This document shows, in pieces, positions 17,056-25,857 of a stretch of DNA of 64,000 nucleotides. The notes below the pieces were generated by a model. The model did not search any database, was not told where the DNA came from, and was given only the letters and a program-made list of their open reading frames with translations. This stretch comes from an uncultured Christensenella sp. (lineage in GTDB: Bacteria; Bacillota; Clostridia; Christensenellales; Borkfalkiaceae): the NCBI GenBank assembly GCA_910583545.1, contig CAJTXM010000008.1, positions 31,524 to 95,523 on the forward strand, written 5' to 3'. Both the position numbers and the translations under genes were made by a program. Each line of letters starts with the position of its first letter. Position 1 is the stretch's first letter.

Positions 17056-18030
17056 ATGCAAAAAACGCTGACAGTTGTTGATTTAACGGCAATCCGCGCG
17101 AACGCGGAGAGAATAAAACGCCTTGCCTCCGGCTCGGCGGTTTTCGCAGTAGTCAAAGCCGACGCCTACGGGCACGGCGCGGAGGAGGTTGCAAGGGCTG
17201 TCGAAGATATCGTCGACGGGTTCTGCACCGCAATAATCGACGAGGGCGCGGCTCTGCGCATTGCGGGCATAACCAAACCCGTTTTAGTATTCACTCCGCC
17301 TATGGACGGCGCGGACGCGGAGAGGGCTTCGGCGTACAGCCTTACCGTAACGGTAAATTCCGTTGAAACGGCAAAGCTCTGCAAGGGGCTTTCCTGTCAT
17401 ATAAAAGTCAATACGGGTATGAACCGCCTCGGCTGTACTCCGGACGCTCTGCCCGAAATTTTAAAGACGGCGGACGCCGAGAATATTGAGGGGGTGTATT
17501 CGCACCTCTACGCTCCGCACGACAGCGGCGCAAGCTTCAATCAGCTTAAAATTTTCGAAAGGGCGGTGCGGCTTGTAAAAACGTACAGACCGCAGGCAAC
17601 AGCTCACCTCTCGGCAAGCGGAGGGCTTTTAAGGGGCGGAAAATTTCTCTTCGACGCGGTGCGGACGGGCATACTCTTATACGGCTATGCGCCGTACGGA
17701 TTTTCGGGTGAAAATTTTACCCCCGCAATGAAAGTGTACGCAAAAAAAATTCAGGACACCGAATTTATAGGCGGAGGAGTGGGTTACACGAAAGCAGTAA
17801 AGAATTATAAAAATCTTGCGTCGTACAGGTGCGGTTATGCCGAGGGCTTTAAAAGGGGCGTACCTTTGGGCGAGGCGACGCTGTGTATGGACAGCTTTAT
17901 TTCCAAAAAGCAGAGCGCATATATCTGCGTTATGGAAAATGCGGAAGCCTACGCAAAACGGTGCAATACCATCTCTTACGAAGTTCTGACTTCGGTCACA
18001 AAGAGAAGCGAGATAATATATAAAAGATAA
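17056..18030 (+). CDS. alr: alanine racemase
   Basis: A PLP-dependent racemase producing D-alanine for peptidoglycan. The PLP lysine is Lys34 in AVVKADAYGHG. MNRLG and RTGILLYG are in place, and the second catalytic residue is Tyr244 in GGGVGYTK. The conserved CMD triplet occurs near residue 276. At 324 residues it is about 40 shorter than usual, mainly in the C-terminal beta domain. Many Clostridia carry more than one racemase; whether this is the main wall enzyme or a spore-specific one cannot be told. No Shine-Dalgarno is obvious. Confidence 0.92.
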   Translation: MQKTLTVVDLTAIRANAERIKRLASGSAVFAVVKADAYGHGAEEVARAVEDIVDGFCTAIIDEGAALRIAGITKPVLVFTPPMDGADAERASAYSLTVTVNSVETAKLCKGLSCHIKVNTGMNRLGCTPDALPEILKTADAENIEGVYSHLYAPHDSGASFNQLKIFERAVRLVKTYRPQATAHLSASGGLLRGGKFLFDAVRTGILLYGYAPYGFSGENFTPAMKVYAKKIQDTEFIGGGVGYTKAVKNYKNLASYRCGYAEGFKRGVPLGEATLCMDSFISKKQSAYICVMENAEAYAKRCNTISYEVLTSVTKRSEIIYKR

Positions 18031-18054
18031 AGGGGGCAGGAGGACAGGCCCCCT
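18031..18054 (+). other. hairpin with AGGAGG in its loop
   Basis: AGGGGGC (18031-18037) pairs with GCCCCCT (18048-18054); the loop exposes AGGAGG. It starts right after the alr stop and lies 13 bases before the next ATG. It lacks a T tract, so it is more likely an mRNA structure than a terminator. Confidence 0.6.
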
Positions 18055-18066
18055 AAAGGGTAAAAT

Positions 18067-18675
18067 ATGGAATTGAATTCACAGCAGAAAAGACAGAAAA
18101 TTCTGTACGAAATAAAAGACTTGCTGACGGGCTCGGCGTTTCCTTTGATGTTACAGCTTGTTTTAAGCGCTTCGGTTATAATGTTTTCGGGCTATGTCGG
18201 CGACAAGGCGGTTCAGATTCTTATTCTGATCGTCGGCGAGCTTATGCTTTCGGCGGCATATTTCATTTTCGGCAGACAGAACGGAGTTTCGGCTTACAGA
18301 AAAACGGTAATAACTTCGAAGAAGAGAGAGCTTGAAACCAACGACGTCAAAGCTTATTACGGTACGGGCGAATACGCCGTGTGGAAAGGTGCGGCGATAG
18401 GTTTGATTTCAGTCGTTCCGTTTGCTCTGGTGCAGTTTATCGAGTGCCTTGCGCCGAATACCGTCTGCGATTTTATTTTAAGATACGCGTTCGGCTGGGC
18501 AAGCTGTCCGTTTGCGGTGATAGGCGGAAATCTTTCCAAGTGGCTCGATTTTATATGGATAGTCCTGCCTGTCGGCGTGCATACGGGCGCATACGTCTTC
18601 GGCGCATTCAAAGAAGCGAAAAGGCAGAAGATTTTAGAAGATGCGCAGGACATAAAGGACAGAAAGAAGAAATGA
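18067..18675 (+). CDS. integral membrane protein, unknown
   Basis: A 202-residue protein with about four to five hydrophobic segments (roughly residues 22-42, 46-66, 110-130, 145-165, 170-190) and a charged tail KILEDAQDIKDRKKK. No family is recognised. Its stop overlaps the rsmD start (ATGA), so the two are coupled. A structured stretch with an exposed AGGAGG precedes it. Position in an alr-rsmD-coaD run suggests constitutive expression; function unknown. Confidence 0.65.
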   Translation: MELNSQQKRQKILYEIKDLLTGSAFPLMLQLVLSASVIMFSGYVGDKAVQILILIVGELMLSAAYFIFGRQNGVSAYRKTVITSKKRELETNDVKAYYGTGEYAVWKGAAIGLISVVPFALVQFIECLAPNTVCDFILRYAFGWASCPFAVIGGNLSKWLDFIWIVLPVGVHTGAYVFGAFKEAKRQKILEDAQDIKDRKKK

Positions 18676-19199
18676 GGATAATTTCCGGTAAATACAGGGG
18701 CAAAACGCTTGCTTCTTTTTCGGGTAGCGCGGTGCGCCCCACTGCGGACAGAGTCAAGGAGAGTCTGTTCAATATTCTCTCGGCCGAGATTTACGGCGCT
18801 TCCGTTCTGGATATGTTCTGCGGAAGCGGAAGTCTCGGAATAGAGTGTATTTCGCGCGGAGCGTCGTTCGTTAAATTCAACGACGTTTCCAAGGACAGCA
18901 TAGCTTTACTTAAAAAGAATCTTAAAGGCATTGAGGGGAATTTTAAAATAACCAACCTCGACTATACCCGTTGCATAGAGCCGAGCGAAAAATTCGATCT
19001 GATTTTTATCGATCCGCCGTATATGCTCGACTGCGGCGTTGCGGCTCTGCAACTTGCGTCAAAGGCTTTAAGCGAAAACGGTATCGCCGTTTACGAAAGG
19101 GACAGACCGTTTTCGGGGACTGTCGGCGGGCTTGAACTTACGGACGAACGCAAGTACGGCAGAACGGTTTTAAGCTTTTTTAAAAGGAATAATTTATGA
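18672..19199 (+). CDS. rsmD: 16S rRNA (guanine-966-N2)-methyltransferase
   Basis: A 175-residue SAM-dependent methyltransferase of the RsmD family. RIISGKYRGKTL and RPTADRVKESLFN form the diagnostic N-terminus, DMFCGSGSLGIE is the SAM-binding loop, and FIDPPY is the catalytic motif. It methylates G966 of 16S rRNA during 30S assembly. Its ATG overlaps the preceding stop and its TGA overlaps the coaD ATG. The rsmD-coaD pair is a conserved arrangement. Confidence 0.95.
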   Translation: MRIISGKYRGKTLASFSGSAVRPTADRVKESLFNILSAEIYGASVLDMFCGSGSLGIECISRGASFVKFNDVSKDSIALLKKNLKGIEGNFKITNLDYTRCIEPSEKFDLIFIDPPYMLDCGVAALQLASKALSENGIAVYERDRPFSGTVGGLELTDERKYGRTVLSFFKRNNL

Positions 19200-19684
19200 A
19201 AAAATGTGTTTTTGCGGGCACGTTCGATCCGCCCACGACGGGTCATAAAAACGTAATAGACACCTGCCTTGAAATCTTTGACGAGGTGGTAGTCGGGGTC
19301 GGAATAAACACGGCGAAAACGCCTATGTTTTCCGCCGATGAGCGCAAAGCCTTGCTTGAAAAACTTTACGGGGGCGAAAAGAGGGTAAGGGTAGTGCTCT
19401 TCGTCGGCGCGGCGGTGGACCTGCTTGAAAGCGAAAATACGCGCTTTTACGTCAGAGGTTTAAGAAATACCGTCGACTTCGAATACGAAACAGCCGATCA
19501 TTTCGCAAGCAAAAAACTCAAAAAGGATCTGGTGACTTTGTACGTCCCTGCCGAACAGGAGAGCCTGCATATAAGTTCTTCACTCGTCAGGAATTCGCGT
19601 AAATTCAAGAAGGATTTTCTCTCTTACGTCCCCGAAAAAATCTTATCCGACGTAATCAGACTGATGGAAGAAAAAAATGTTTAA
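19196..19684 (+). CDS. coaD: phosphopantetheine adenylyltransferase
   Basis: This enzyme makes dephospho-CoA from 4'-phosphopantetheine and ATP, the penultimate step of CoA synthesis. The HxGH-type motif is in FAGTFDPPTTGH at residues 6-17, RGLR lies near residue 89, and the ISSS(L)VR motif is near the C-terminus. Length (162 residues) is normal. The usual Pro in YPGSFDP is Ala here (FAGTFDP). The gene overlaps rsmD by four bases and aroF by eight. Confidence 0.95.
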   Translation: MKKCVFAGTFDPPTTGHKNVIDTCLEIFDEVVVGVGINTAKTPMFSADERKALLEKLYGGEKRVRVVLFVGAAVDLLESENTRFYVRGLRNTVDFEYETADHFASKKLKKDLVTLYVPAEQESLHISSSLVRNSRKFKKDFLSYVPEKILSDVIRLMEEKNV

Positions 19685-20699
19685 CAAGAAAGTAAAGATA
19701 CCCGAACCTGAAGAAATAACCGACAAAATGCCTCTGCCCGAAAACCTGAAAGGGATCAAGGCTGAGCGCGACAGGCTGGTAACGGAAGTAATAACGGGCA
19801 AGAGCGAAAAGCTGATAATGATAATAGGCCCGTGCTCGGCGCACGAGCAGAAGCCCGTTTTGGAGTACGTCGAAAGGCTGGGCAGGCTCAGCGATAGGGT
19901 AAAGGACAAGCTTGTGCTTGTTCCGAGGATATACACGAACAAGCCGAGGACGAGGGGAGTGGGTTACAAGGGAATGTTTTCCCAGCCCGACCCTAACAAG
20001 AGCGAAGACATATTGAAAGGAATATACGCGATAAGGGAGCTTAATATCAAGGCGATAGAGGCGAGCGGACTTGCCGCCGCGGACGAGATGCTGTATCCGG
20101 CGAATATTCATTATTTAAACGATTTGCTGTGTTATCACGCAGTCGGCGCAAGAAGCTGTGAAAACCAGCTGCACAGGCTTGTAGCAAGCGGAATAGACGT
20201 TCCCGTGGGGATAAAGAACCCTATGAGCGGCTCGATTCTGACTTTGATAAATTCGATATACGCATCCCAAAGCGCACAAGTGTTCAAGCTCAACGGCTGG
20301 CAGGTCGAATCCGACGGCAATCCCCTGTCGCACGCAATACTCCGCGGGGCGGTGGACAGCTACGGCAACGATATACCGAATTATCACTATGAAACGGTAA
20401 TGCAGCTTGCCGAAAATTACGCGAAGTCCGAGCTTAAAAATCCTGCGGTGATAATCGACTGCAACCATTCCAACAGCGGAAAGAAATTTAAACAGCAGAT
20501 AAGAATCTGCGAAGAGGCAATGCGCAACAGGCTTTACGGCAACGACTATAAAACGCTTGTAAAGGGTTTTATGATAGAGAGCTTTATAGAAGAGGGAAAC
20601 CAGAAAGAGGATATAGTCTACGGCAAATCTATAACCGACGCGTGCCTCGGCTGGACGGATACCGAAAAACTTATACTTCAGACCGCCGACAGCATTTAA
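19677..20699 (+). CDS. aroF: DAHP synthase, class I (AroG-type), copy 1
   Basis: This enzyme condenses phosphoenolpyruvate and erythrose-4-phosphate, the first step of the shikimate pathway. The 340-residue protein matches the AroFGH class: IIGPCSAHEQKP, VPRIYTNKPRTRGVGYKG, ARSCENQLHR, DCNHSNSGKK and GKSITDACLGW all match known metal, phosphate and substrate contacts. A second gene 50 bases downstream is almost identical, except for the first few codons, a 202-base island (20114-20315) and the last codons. The island covers the region that in E. coli AroG forms the inhibitor pocket. Overlap with coaD implies co-transcription. Confidence 0.95.
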   Translation: MFNKKVKIPEPEEITDKMPLPENLKGIKAERDRLVTEVITGKSEKLIMIIGPCSAHEQKPVLEYVERLGRLSDRVKDKLVLVPRIYTNKPRTRGVGYKGMFSQPDPNKSEDILKGIYAIRELNIKAIEASGLAAADEMLYPANIHYLNDLLCYHAVGARSCENQLHRLVASGIDVPVGIKNPMSGSILTLINSIYASQSAQVFKLNGWQVESDGNPLSHAILRGAVDSYGNDIPNYHYETVMQLAENYAKSELKNPAVIIDCNHSNSGKKFKQQIRICEEAMRNRLYGNDYKTLVKGFMIESFIEEGNQKEDIVYGKSITDACLGWTDTEKLILQTADSI

Positions 20700-20748
20700 T
20701 TGAAAATTAATATACAGAACAGAAAATTATTTTTGTGAGATAACTGCT

Positions 20749-21771
20749 ATGTTTGATAAACAGATAAAGATACCCGAACCTGAAGAAATAACCGACAAAA
20801 TGCCTCTGCCCGAAAACCTGAAAGGGATCAAGGCTGAGCGCGACAGGCTGGTAACGGAAGTAATAACGGGCAAGAGCGAAAAGCTGATAATGATAATAGG
20901 CCCGTGCTCGGCGCACGAGCAGAAGCCCGTTTTGGAGTACGTCGAAAGGCTGGGCAGGCTCAGCGATAGGGTAAAGGACAAGCTTGTGCTTGTTCCGAGG
21001 ATATACACGAACAAGCCGAGGACGAGGGGAGTGGGTTACAAGGGAATGTTTTCCCAGCCCGACCCTAACAAGAGCGAAGACATATTGAAAGGAATATACG
21101 CGATAAGGGAGCTTAATATCAAGGCGATAGAGGCGAGCGGACTTGCCGCCGCGGACGAAATGCTGTATCCGGCGAATATTCATTACGTCGACGACCTTCT
21201 CTCGTATATAGCGGTGGGAGCGCGCTCCTGCGAGAATCAGCTTCACCGCCTCGTGGCGAGCGGAGTAGACGTGCCTCTGGGCGTGAAAAATCCGATGAGC
21301 GGATCTATACTTGCTCTCATTAATTCAATCTATGCCGCGCAGAGTCCGCAGGTTTTCAAATTAAACGGGTGGCAGGTAAAGACGCAGGGCAATCCCCTGT
21401 CGCACGCAATACTCCGCGGAGCGGTGGACAGCTACGGCAACGATATACCGAATTATCACTATGAAACGGTAATGCAGCTTGCCGAAAATTACGCGAAGTC
21501 CGAGCTTAAAAATCCTGCGGTGATAATCGACTGCAACCATTCCAACAGCGGAAAGAAATTTAAACAGCAGATAAGAATCTGCGAAGAGGCAATGCGCAAC
21601 AGGCTTTACGGCAACGACTATAAAACGCTTGTAAAGGGTTTTATGATAGAGAGCTTTATAGAAGAGGGAAACCAGAAAGAGGATATAGTCTACGGCAAAT
21701 CTATAACCGATGCGTGCCTCGGCTGGGCTGATACGGAAAGACTTATTTTAAGCGTAGCGGAGAGAGTGTAA
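20749..21771 (+). CDS. aroF: DAHP synthase, class I (AroG-type), copy 2
   Basis: This is a tandem duplicate of the preceding gene with the same 340 residues. About 420 bases of the first part and about 320 of the last part are identical apart from single differences. The segment 21186-21387 differs heavily, both silently and at some residues (LSYIAV for LCYHAV, GVDVPLG for GIDVPVG, WQVKTQG for WQVESDG). That pattern fits a duplication older than it looks, with the ends homogenised by gene conversion. Its stop overlaps the pheA start (TAATG), so it may be the isozyme that serves phenylalanine synthesis. Confidence 0.95.
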   Translation: MFDKQIKIPEPEEITDKMPLPENLKGIKAERDRLVTEVITGKSEKLIMIIGPCSAHEQKPVLEYVERLGRLSDRVKDKLVLVPRIYTNKPRTRGVGYKGMFSQPDPNKSEDILKGIYAIRELNIKAIEASGLAAADEMLYPANIHYVDDLLSYIAVGARSCENQLHRLVASGVDVPLGVKNPMSGSILALINSIYAAQSPQVFKLNGWQVKTQGNPLSHAILRGAVDSYGNDIPNYHYETVMQLAENYAKSELKNPAVIIDCNHSNSGKKFKQQIRICEEAMRNRLYGNDYKTLVKGFMIESFIEEGNQKEDIVYGKSITDACLGWADTERLILSVAERV

Positions 21772-22568
21772 TGCGTACGGGCTATCTGGGGCCTCAGGGC
21801 AGTTACAGCTATCTCGCGTCAAAAATTATGACGTCAGAGAGCGAATTTATTCCGTTTGACAGTTTTCCCAAGCTGATGCACGCGCTCTGCCGCGGCGAGG
21901 TAGACTGTACGGTAATTCCCATAGAAAATACTTTAAACGGCGGAGTATTGCAGAATATAGATTTATTGCAGTCCGTCGAAAACGTCTTTGCCGACAGCGA
22001 GTGCGTAATAAAAATCGAGCACCGCCTTGCAGTTAAAAGCGGTGCCGATTTAAAGAATATCAAGCGCATTTATTCGCACAGACAGGCGCTTGAACAGTGT
22101 TCGGGATATCTGTTTAAAAACTTTCCCGACGCCTGCCTTCACGAGGCGGTTTCAACCTCGAAAAGTCTTGAAATGATTAAAACGGAAGAGGATGCGGGCA
22201 TAGTCGGCGCGCATACCCATAAAGAGGGAATAACGCTTTTGGACGGCGACGTCTCCGACAGCAAAGACAATTTTACTCATTTTTTAAGGCTGGTAAGGGG
22301 CGTTCCGTCGGAAAATAAGCGGACGGAAAAAATTTATTTTTCGGTGACCTGCCCGAACAGGTCGGGCGGACTTTTGTCGCTGTTGCAGAAAATCGCACGG
22401 CACGGTCTTAATATGACGAAAATCGAATCGCGCCCCGTAAAAGAACGGCTGAACGAATTCCGCTTTTTTATCGAGGCGGAGGGCGACTATTCGCAGTCTT
22501 CCGTAAGGCTGGCGCTTTCGGACGTTGAAAAAGAGTCGGCCTCTTTCAAGCTTCTCGGTGCGTATTAA
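21771..22568 (+). CDS. pheA: prephenate dehydratase
   Basis: This enzyme converts prephenate to phenylpyruvate for phenylalanine. The N-terminal catalytic domain begins GYLGPQGSYSYLA, contains VIPIENTLNGGV, and has NFTHFLRL in place of the usual N-x-TRF motif. The C-terminal ACT regulatory domain includes KIESRPVKERLNEFRFFIE, the family's phenylalanine-binding ESRP motif. There is no chorismate mutase domain, so that activity must be encoded elsewhere. It is coupled to aroF copy 2 by a shared TAATG and ends six bases from the convergent ylbJ. Confidence 0.94.
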   Translation: MRTGYLGPQGSYSYLASKIMTSESEFIPFDSFPKLMHALCRGEVDCTVIPIENTLNGGVLQNIDLLQSVENVFADSECVIKIEHRLAVKSGADLKNIKRIYSHRQALEQCSGYLFKNFPDACLHEAVSTSKSLEMIKTEEDAGIVGAHTHKEGITLLDGDVSDSKDNFTHFLRLVRGVPSENKRTEKIYFSVTCPNRSGGLLSLLQKIARHGLNMTKIESRPVKERLNEFRFFIEAEGDYSQSSVRLALSDVEKESASFKLLGAY

Positions 22569-22574
22569 TTAAGG

Positions 22575-23522
22575 TCAGATAAATATCAGAAGAATAGCAA
22601 AGCAGAGCAGTCCCTGCAAAAGTTTTACGAAGATAAAGTACAGCGTTTTTACGCCTGCTTTCGTAAGGTAAGCAAGCTGTTGAGCAAGGATAGACGCTCC
22701 GCCGAAGGTTATTAAAAATCCGCAGAGAGGAAGGGTCAGGCGCGCAGGCGACAAGGACAGTTCCCTACAGCCTGCCGTAGCTTCGATAAGTCCTATCGCA
22801 ACTCCGTTCGCGCTTTTCGCGTCGGTGAACAGCGAAAAAAGTTTTTCGAACAATATTAAAAAATTGAAGTCCGAAAGAATTTTTGCCGAAACCGAAAAGA
22901 ACGCGATAAAACCGCCTGCGACTGCGACTGAAATTACGGCGTTGTAGAAACTGTCGTAAAGAAGATTTTTATTCTGAGGTTTTCTTAACAGATTATTATT
23001 TTTTTTGCGCTTTGAAAAAAAAGAGATGATAAGCGCAATACTAATTATTGATATAAAATGCGCCAGAAGAATTTTCCAGCCCGCGCTTTTATCGTCCAAC
23101 ATTCTTACGCCTATGCTTCCTATAATGAAGAGCGGGCCGGATGACGAACACAGCGCAGACAGTTTTTTGCAGTCCTTTTCGTCAAGGCTTCCGTTTTCAT
23201 AAAATTCCAAAAGGCACCTTGCGCCGGCGGGATAACCCGAACACGCGCTTATTAAAAAGCAGGCGGCGGAGGCGGGCGGAAGGTTGAAAAGACCCGTGAT
23301 TTTCCTGAGCGGAAGAGAAGCTTTTTCGGCGAAGCCCGATTTTACTGCGATGAGCGTGATTACCATAAACGGAAACAGCGAGGGAAGCACGCATTCCGCC
23401 CACATCATAAATCCGTCAAGACAGCAGGAAACGTATCTTTCCGGATAGATAATTACGGCGCCTGCAACGACGGTCAGAAACAGTGCGCAAACCGAAAATC
23501 TGATTACATAACTTGGTTTCAT
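22575..23522 (-). CDS. ylbJ: sporulation integral membrane protein YlbJ
   Basis: A 315-residue, eight-helix protein matching YlbJ, a sigma-E dependent membrane protein needed for spore cortex formation in B. subtilis. Family features are WAECVLPSLFPFMV near the N-terminus, CSGYPAGARC (residues about 94-103), SSSGPLFIIGSIG, and the C-terminal GGASILAQQLAYL. The ATG at 23522 gives the normal N-terminus. It diverges from the patatin gene with only 34 bases between starts, in which TATAAT lies four bases before the ATG on this strand. Confidence 0.88.
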   Translation of the reverse strand: MKPSYVIRFSVCALFLTVVAGAVIIYPERYVSCCLDGFMMWAECVLPSLFPFMVITLIAVKSGFAEKASLPLRKITGLFNLPPASAACFLISACSGYPAGARCLLEFYENGSLDEKDCKKLSALCSSSGPLFIIGSIGVRMLDDKSAGWKILLAHFISIISIALIISFFSKRKKNNNLLRKPQNKNLLYDSFYNAVISVAVAGGFIAFFSVSAKILSDFNFLILFEKLFSLFTDAKSANGVAIGLIEATAGCRELSLSPARLTLPLCGFLITFGGASILAQQLAYLTKAGVKTLYFIFVKLLQGLLCFAILLIFI

Positions 23523-23556
23523 TTCAATTATAGAATACTGTTTCAAGGGGGCGAAT

Positions 23557-24348
23557 ATGAAAAAAAAGTTGGGTTTGGCGCTTGGAAGCGGAGGTTCGCG
23601 CGGAGTAGCGCACGTCGGGCTTCTGCAAGCTCTCGAAGACGAGGGTATTAAGCCGTACTGCATTGCAGGCTCGTCGATAGGCGCAGTCGTCGGCGGAGCG
23701 TATGCAAGCGGAATGACCGTCGGGGAAATGCGGAAAATAATTTCAGGCATACGCAGAAGGGATATAATATCGCCTAACTTTTTTGCGTTTTCCGAAACCG
23801 CGCTTTTAAGAACGGGCAAGGTTCATTCGCTTTTGAAAAAGCATATCAAGGTCGGGAACATAGAAGATTTTCCCGTAAAATTCGCCTGCGTTGCGACGGA
23901 CGTCCGCTCAGGGCGTAAGCACGTCTTCGAAAGCGGCGACGCGGTTTTCGCAATAGAGGCTTCGAGCGCGATACCCGCGGTTTTCAAACCGAAAAAGCTT
24001 CAGGATAAATTGCTCGTAGACGGAGGCTGCGTTTGCAGGGTTCCCGTTGAAGAAGTCAAAGCGCTCGGCGCGGACGTGGTTATCGCGATGGACGTTCTTA
24101 AAAATACGTCGGCGCCCGTAAAGGAAACGAAAGGGCTTTTGAATATGCTTTTAAGGGTATTCGACATAATGGACGCGCAGAACGCCGCGTATCAGGCGGA
24201 GCGGAACAGGGACATCTGCGGGCTTTATTTAGAGCCGGAGATGGAGGGGCTTAGTCAATACGCGGTAAAGGAGCTTAAAAAAGCTTACAGTGAGGGTTAC
24301 GCCCTTGCGAAAGAAAATATGCACAGGATAAAGAAGTTACTTGAATAA
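23557..24348 (+). CDS. patatin-like phospholipase (RssA type)
   Basis: A 263-residue serine lipid acyl hydrolase with a Ser-Asp dyad. The oxyanion hole GSGGSRG is at residues 10-16, the nucleophile motif GSSIG is at about 37-41 and the catalytic Asp lies in DGG near residue 155. Single-domain bacterial patatins of this length are cytoplasmic or peripheral membrane enzymes with unclear physiological substrates. A GGGGG Shine-Dalgarno precedes the ATG. rarA follows after one base. Confidence 0.92.
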   Translation: MKKKLGLALGSGGSRGVAHVGLLQALEDEGIKPYCIAGSSIGAVVGGAYASGMTVGEMRKIISGIRRRDIISPNFFAFSETALLRTGKVHSLLKKHIKVGNIEDFPVKFACVATDVRSGRKHVFESGDAVFAIEASSAIPAVFKPKKLQDKLLVDGGCVCRVPVEEVKALGADVVIAMDVLKNTSAPVKETKGLLNMLLRVFDIMDAQNAAYQAERNRDICGLYLEPEMEGLSQYAVKELKKAYSEGYALAKENMHRIKKLLE

Positions 24349-24349
24349 T

Positions 24350-25663
24350 ATGGATCTGTTTGATTTGAACGGCAACGAAGAGGGCGCAAAACCGCTTGCC
24401 GAACGTATGCGCGCAAACAATATAAACGAATTTATAGGACAGAAGCACCTCGTTTCCGAGGGCTCGCTTCTGCGCCGCGCCATTCTTGCCGACAGGCTCG
24501 GAAGCTGTATTTTTTACGGTCCTCCCGGTACGGGCAAAACTACGCTTGCGAATATAATCGCTTCGACTACCCATGGCGAATTTGTAAAACTCAACGCCGT
24601 ACAGTCGGGCGTTGCCGACGTCAAGAAAGCCGTCGAGGACGCGAGGAACAATTTAAAGCTGTACGGCAAGCGGACTTATCTTATGCTTGACGAGTGTCAT
24701 CGATTCAACAAAACGCAGTCCGACTCGCTTTTACCCTCCATCGAACAGGGCACGATAATTTTTATCGGTTCGACTACGGAAAATCCTTACGCTTCGATGA
24801 CGCCCGCAATTGTGTCGAGATGCAGGGTGTTCGAGTTTAAGTGTCTTTCCGAGGACGAAATTCTCTCCGCACTCAAAAAAGCGGTTTCTGACAAGCGCAG
24901 AGGTTTGGGCAATTATAACGCGTCGGTCGAAGAGGAGGCGTTCGGGCACATTGCAAGGCTGTCGGGCGGAGATCTGCGTACGGCTTACAACGCGTTGGAG
25001 CTTGCCGTACTGACCACCCCTCCGCAGTCTGACGGAACGGTAAAAATCACGCTTGCGGATGCGGAGCAGTCCATTCAGCGCAAGGCGCTGTCTTTCAGTC
25101 AGGATAAGTATTACGACTATCTTTCTGCGTTCTGCAAGTCTTTGCGCGGTTCCGATTCCGACGCGGCGCTCTACTACGCTATGCGCATAATAGAGGGCGG
25201 AGGCGATCCTATGACGGTTTTGAGGCGCCTTGTCGTACATTCTTCCGAGGACGTGGGAATGGCTGACCCCAACGCTCTGAATATCGCTGTCAGCGCAATG
25301 TACGCCTTTGAAAAAATAGGCTATCCCGAGGGGCTTATTCCGCTTTCAAACGCTATTATCTACGTTTGCGAAGCGCCGAAAAGCAATTCGGTCGTAGTCG
25401 CTATGGGGTCGGCGAAAAAGGACGCAAGGGAGGTAAGGGACGACGAGGGCGTTCCTCCATATTTAAGGGACAATACTTACGGCGACAGGCAGGCGAAGGA
25501 GCAGAGCGCAAAATACAGATATCCTCACGACTATGCGGGCGGTTACGTTCCGCAGCAGTATCTGCCGGACAAGCTCAAAGACAGGGTTTATTATAAGCCG
25601 TCAGAATACGGCTACGAACGGCAGGTTACACAGAACCGCAAGGACAAGGGCAAGGCGGATTGA
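24350..25663 (+). CDS. rarA: replication-associated recombination protein A (RarA/MgsA)
   Basis: A 437-residue AAA+ ATPase of the RarA/WRNIP1 family that acts at stalled replication forks. Walker A is YGPPGTGKTT, Walker B is LMLDECHRF, sensor 1 is GSTTENPY, and the C-terminal tetramerisation domain includes SEDVGMADP and PPYLRD. It is missing only the short start extension seen in some members. The ATG at 24350, one base after the patatin stop, matches the family start MDLFDL. A terminator follows. Confidence 0.95.
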   Translation: MDLFDLNGNEEGAKPLAERMRANNINEFIGQKHLVSEGSLLRRAILADRLGSCIFYGPPGTGKTTLANIIASTTHGEFVKLNAVQSGVADVKKAVEDARNNLKLYGKRTYLMLDECHRFNKTQSDSLLPSIEQGTIIFIGSTTENPYASMTPAIVSRCRVFEFKCLSEDEILSALKKAVSDKRRGLGNYNASVEEEAFGHIARLSGGDLRTAYNALELAVLTTPPQSDGTVKITLADAEQSIQRKALSFSQDKYYDYLSAFCKSLRGSDSDAALYYAMRIIEGGGDPMTVLRRLVVHSSEDVGMADPNALNIAVSAMYAFEKIGYPEGLIPLSNAIIYVCEAPKSNSVVVAMGSAKKDAREVRDDEGVPPYLRDNTYGDRQAKEQSAKYRYPHDYAGGYVPQQYLPDKLKDRVYYKPSEYGYERQVTQNRKDKGKAD

Positions 25664-25675
25664 TACATAAAAAAG

Positions 25676-25709
25676 ACGGAGTGCATCGGACGCGCTCCGC
25701 TTTATTTTT
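25676..25709 (+). terminator. terminator after rarA
   Basis: CGGAGTGC / GCGCTCCG hairpin followed by CTTTATTTTT. Confidence 0.75.
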
Positions 25710-25857
25710 GAAAAATTTTCATAAAAGCATATCCGCTGAAATAAATTAAAAATGAGGACAAGATAAAATTTAAGTAAAAAAACTGAAAAACTGACAAAAA
25801 ACGCCATAAAAAGATTTTTTTTGCGCGTATTAATTTGATATTATAGGAGAGTAAAAA

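Noticed and set aside
23523..23819. N-terminal extension of ylbJ across the patatin start
   Set aside because: The extension lacks membrane helices and overlaps a recognised gene; the ATG at 23522 gives the family start.
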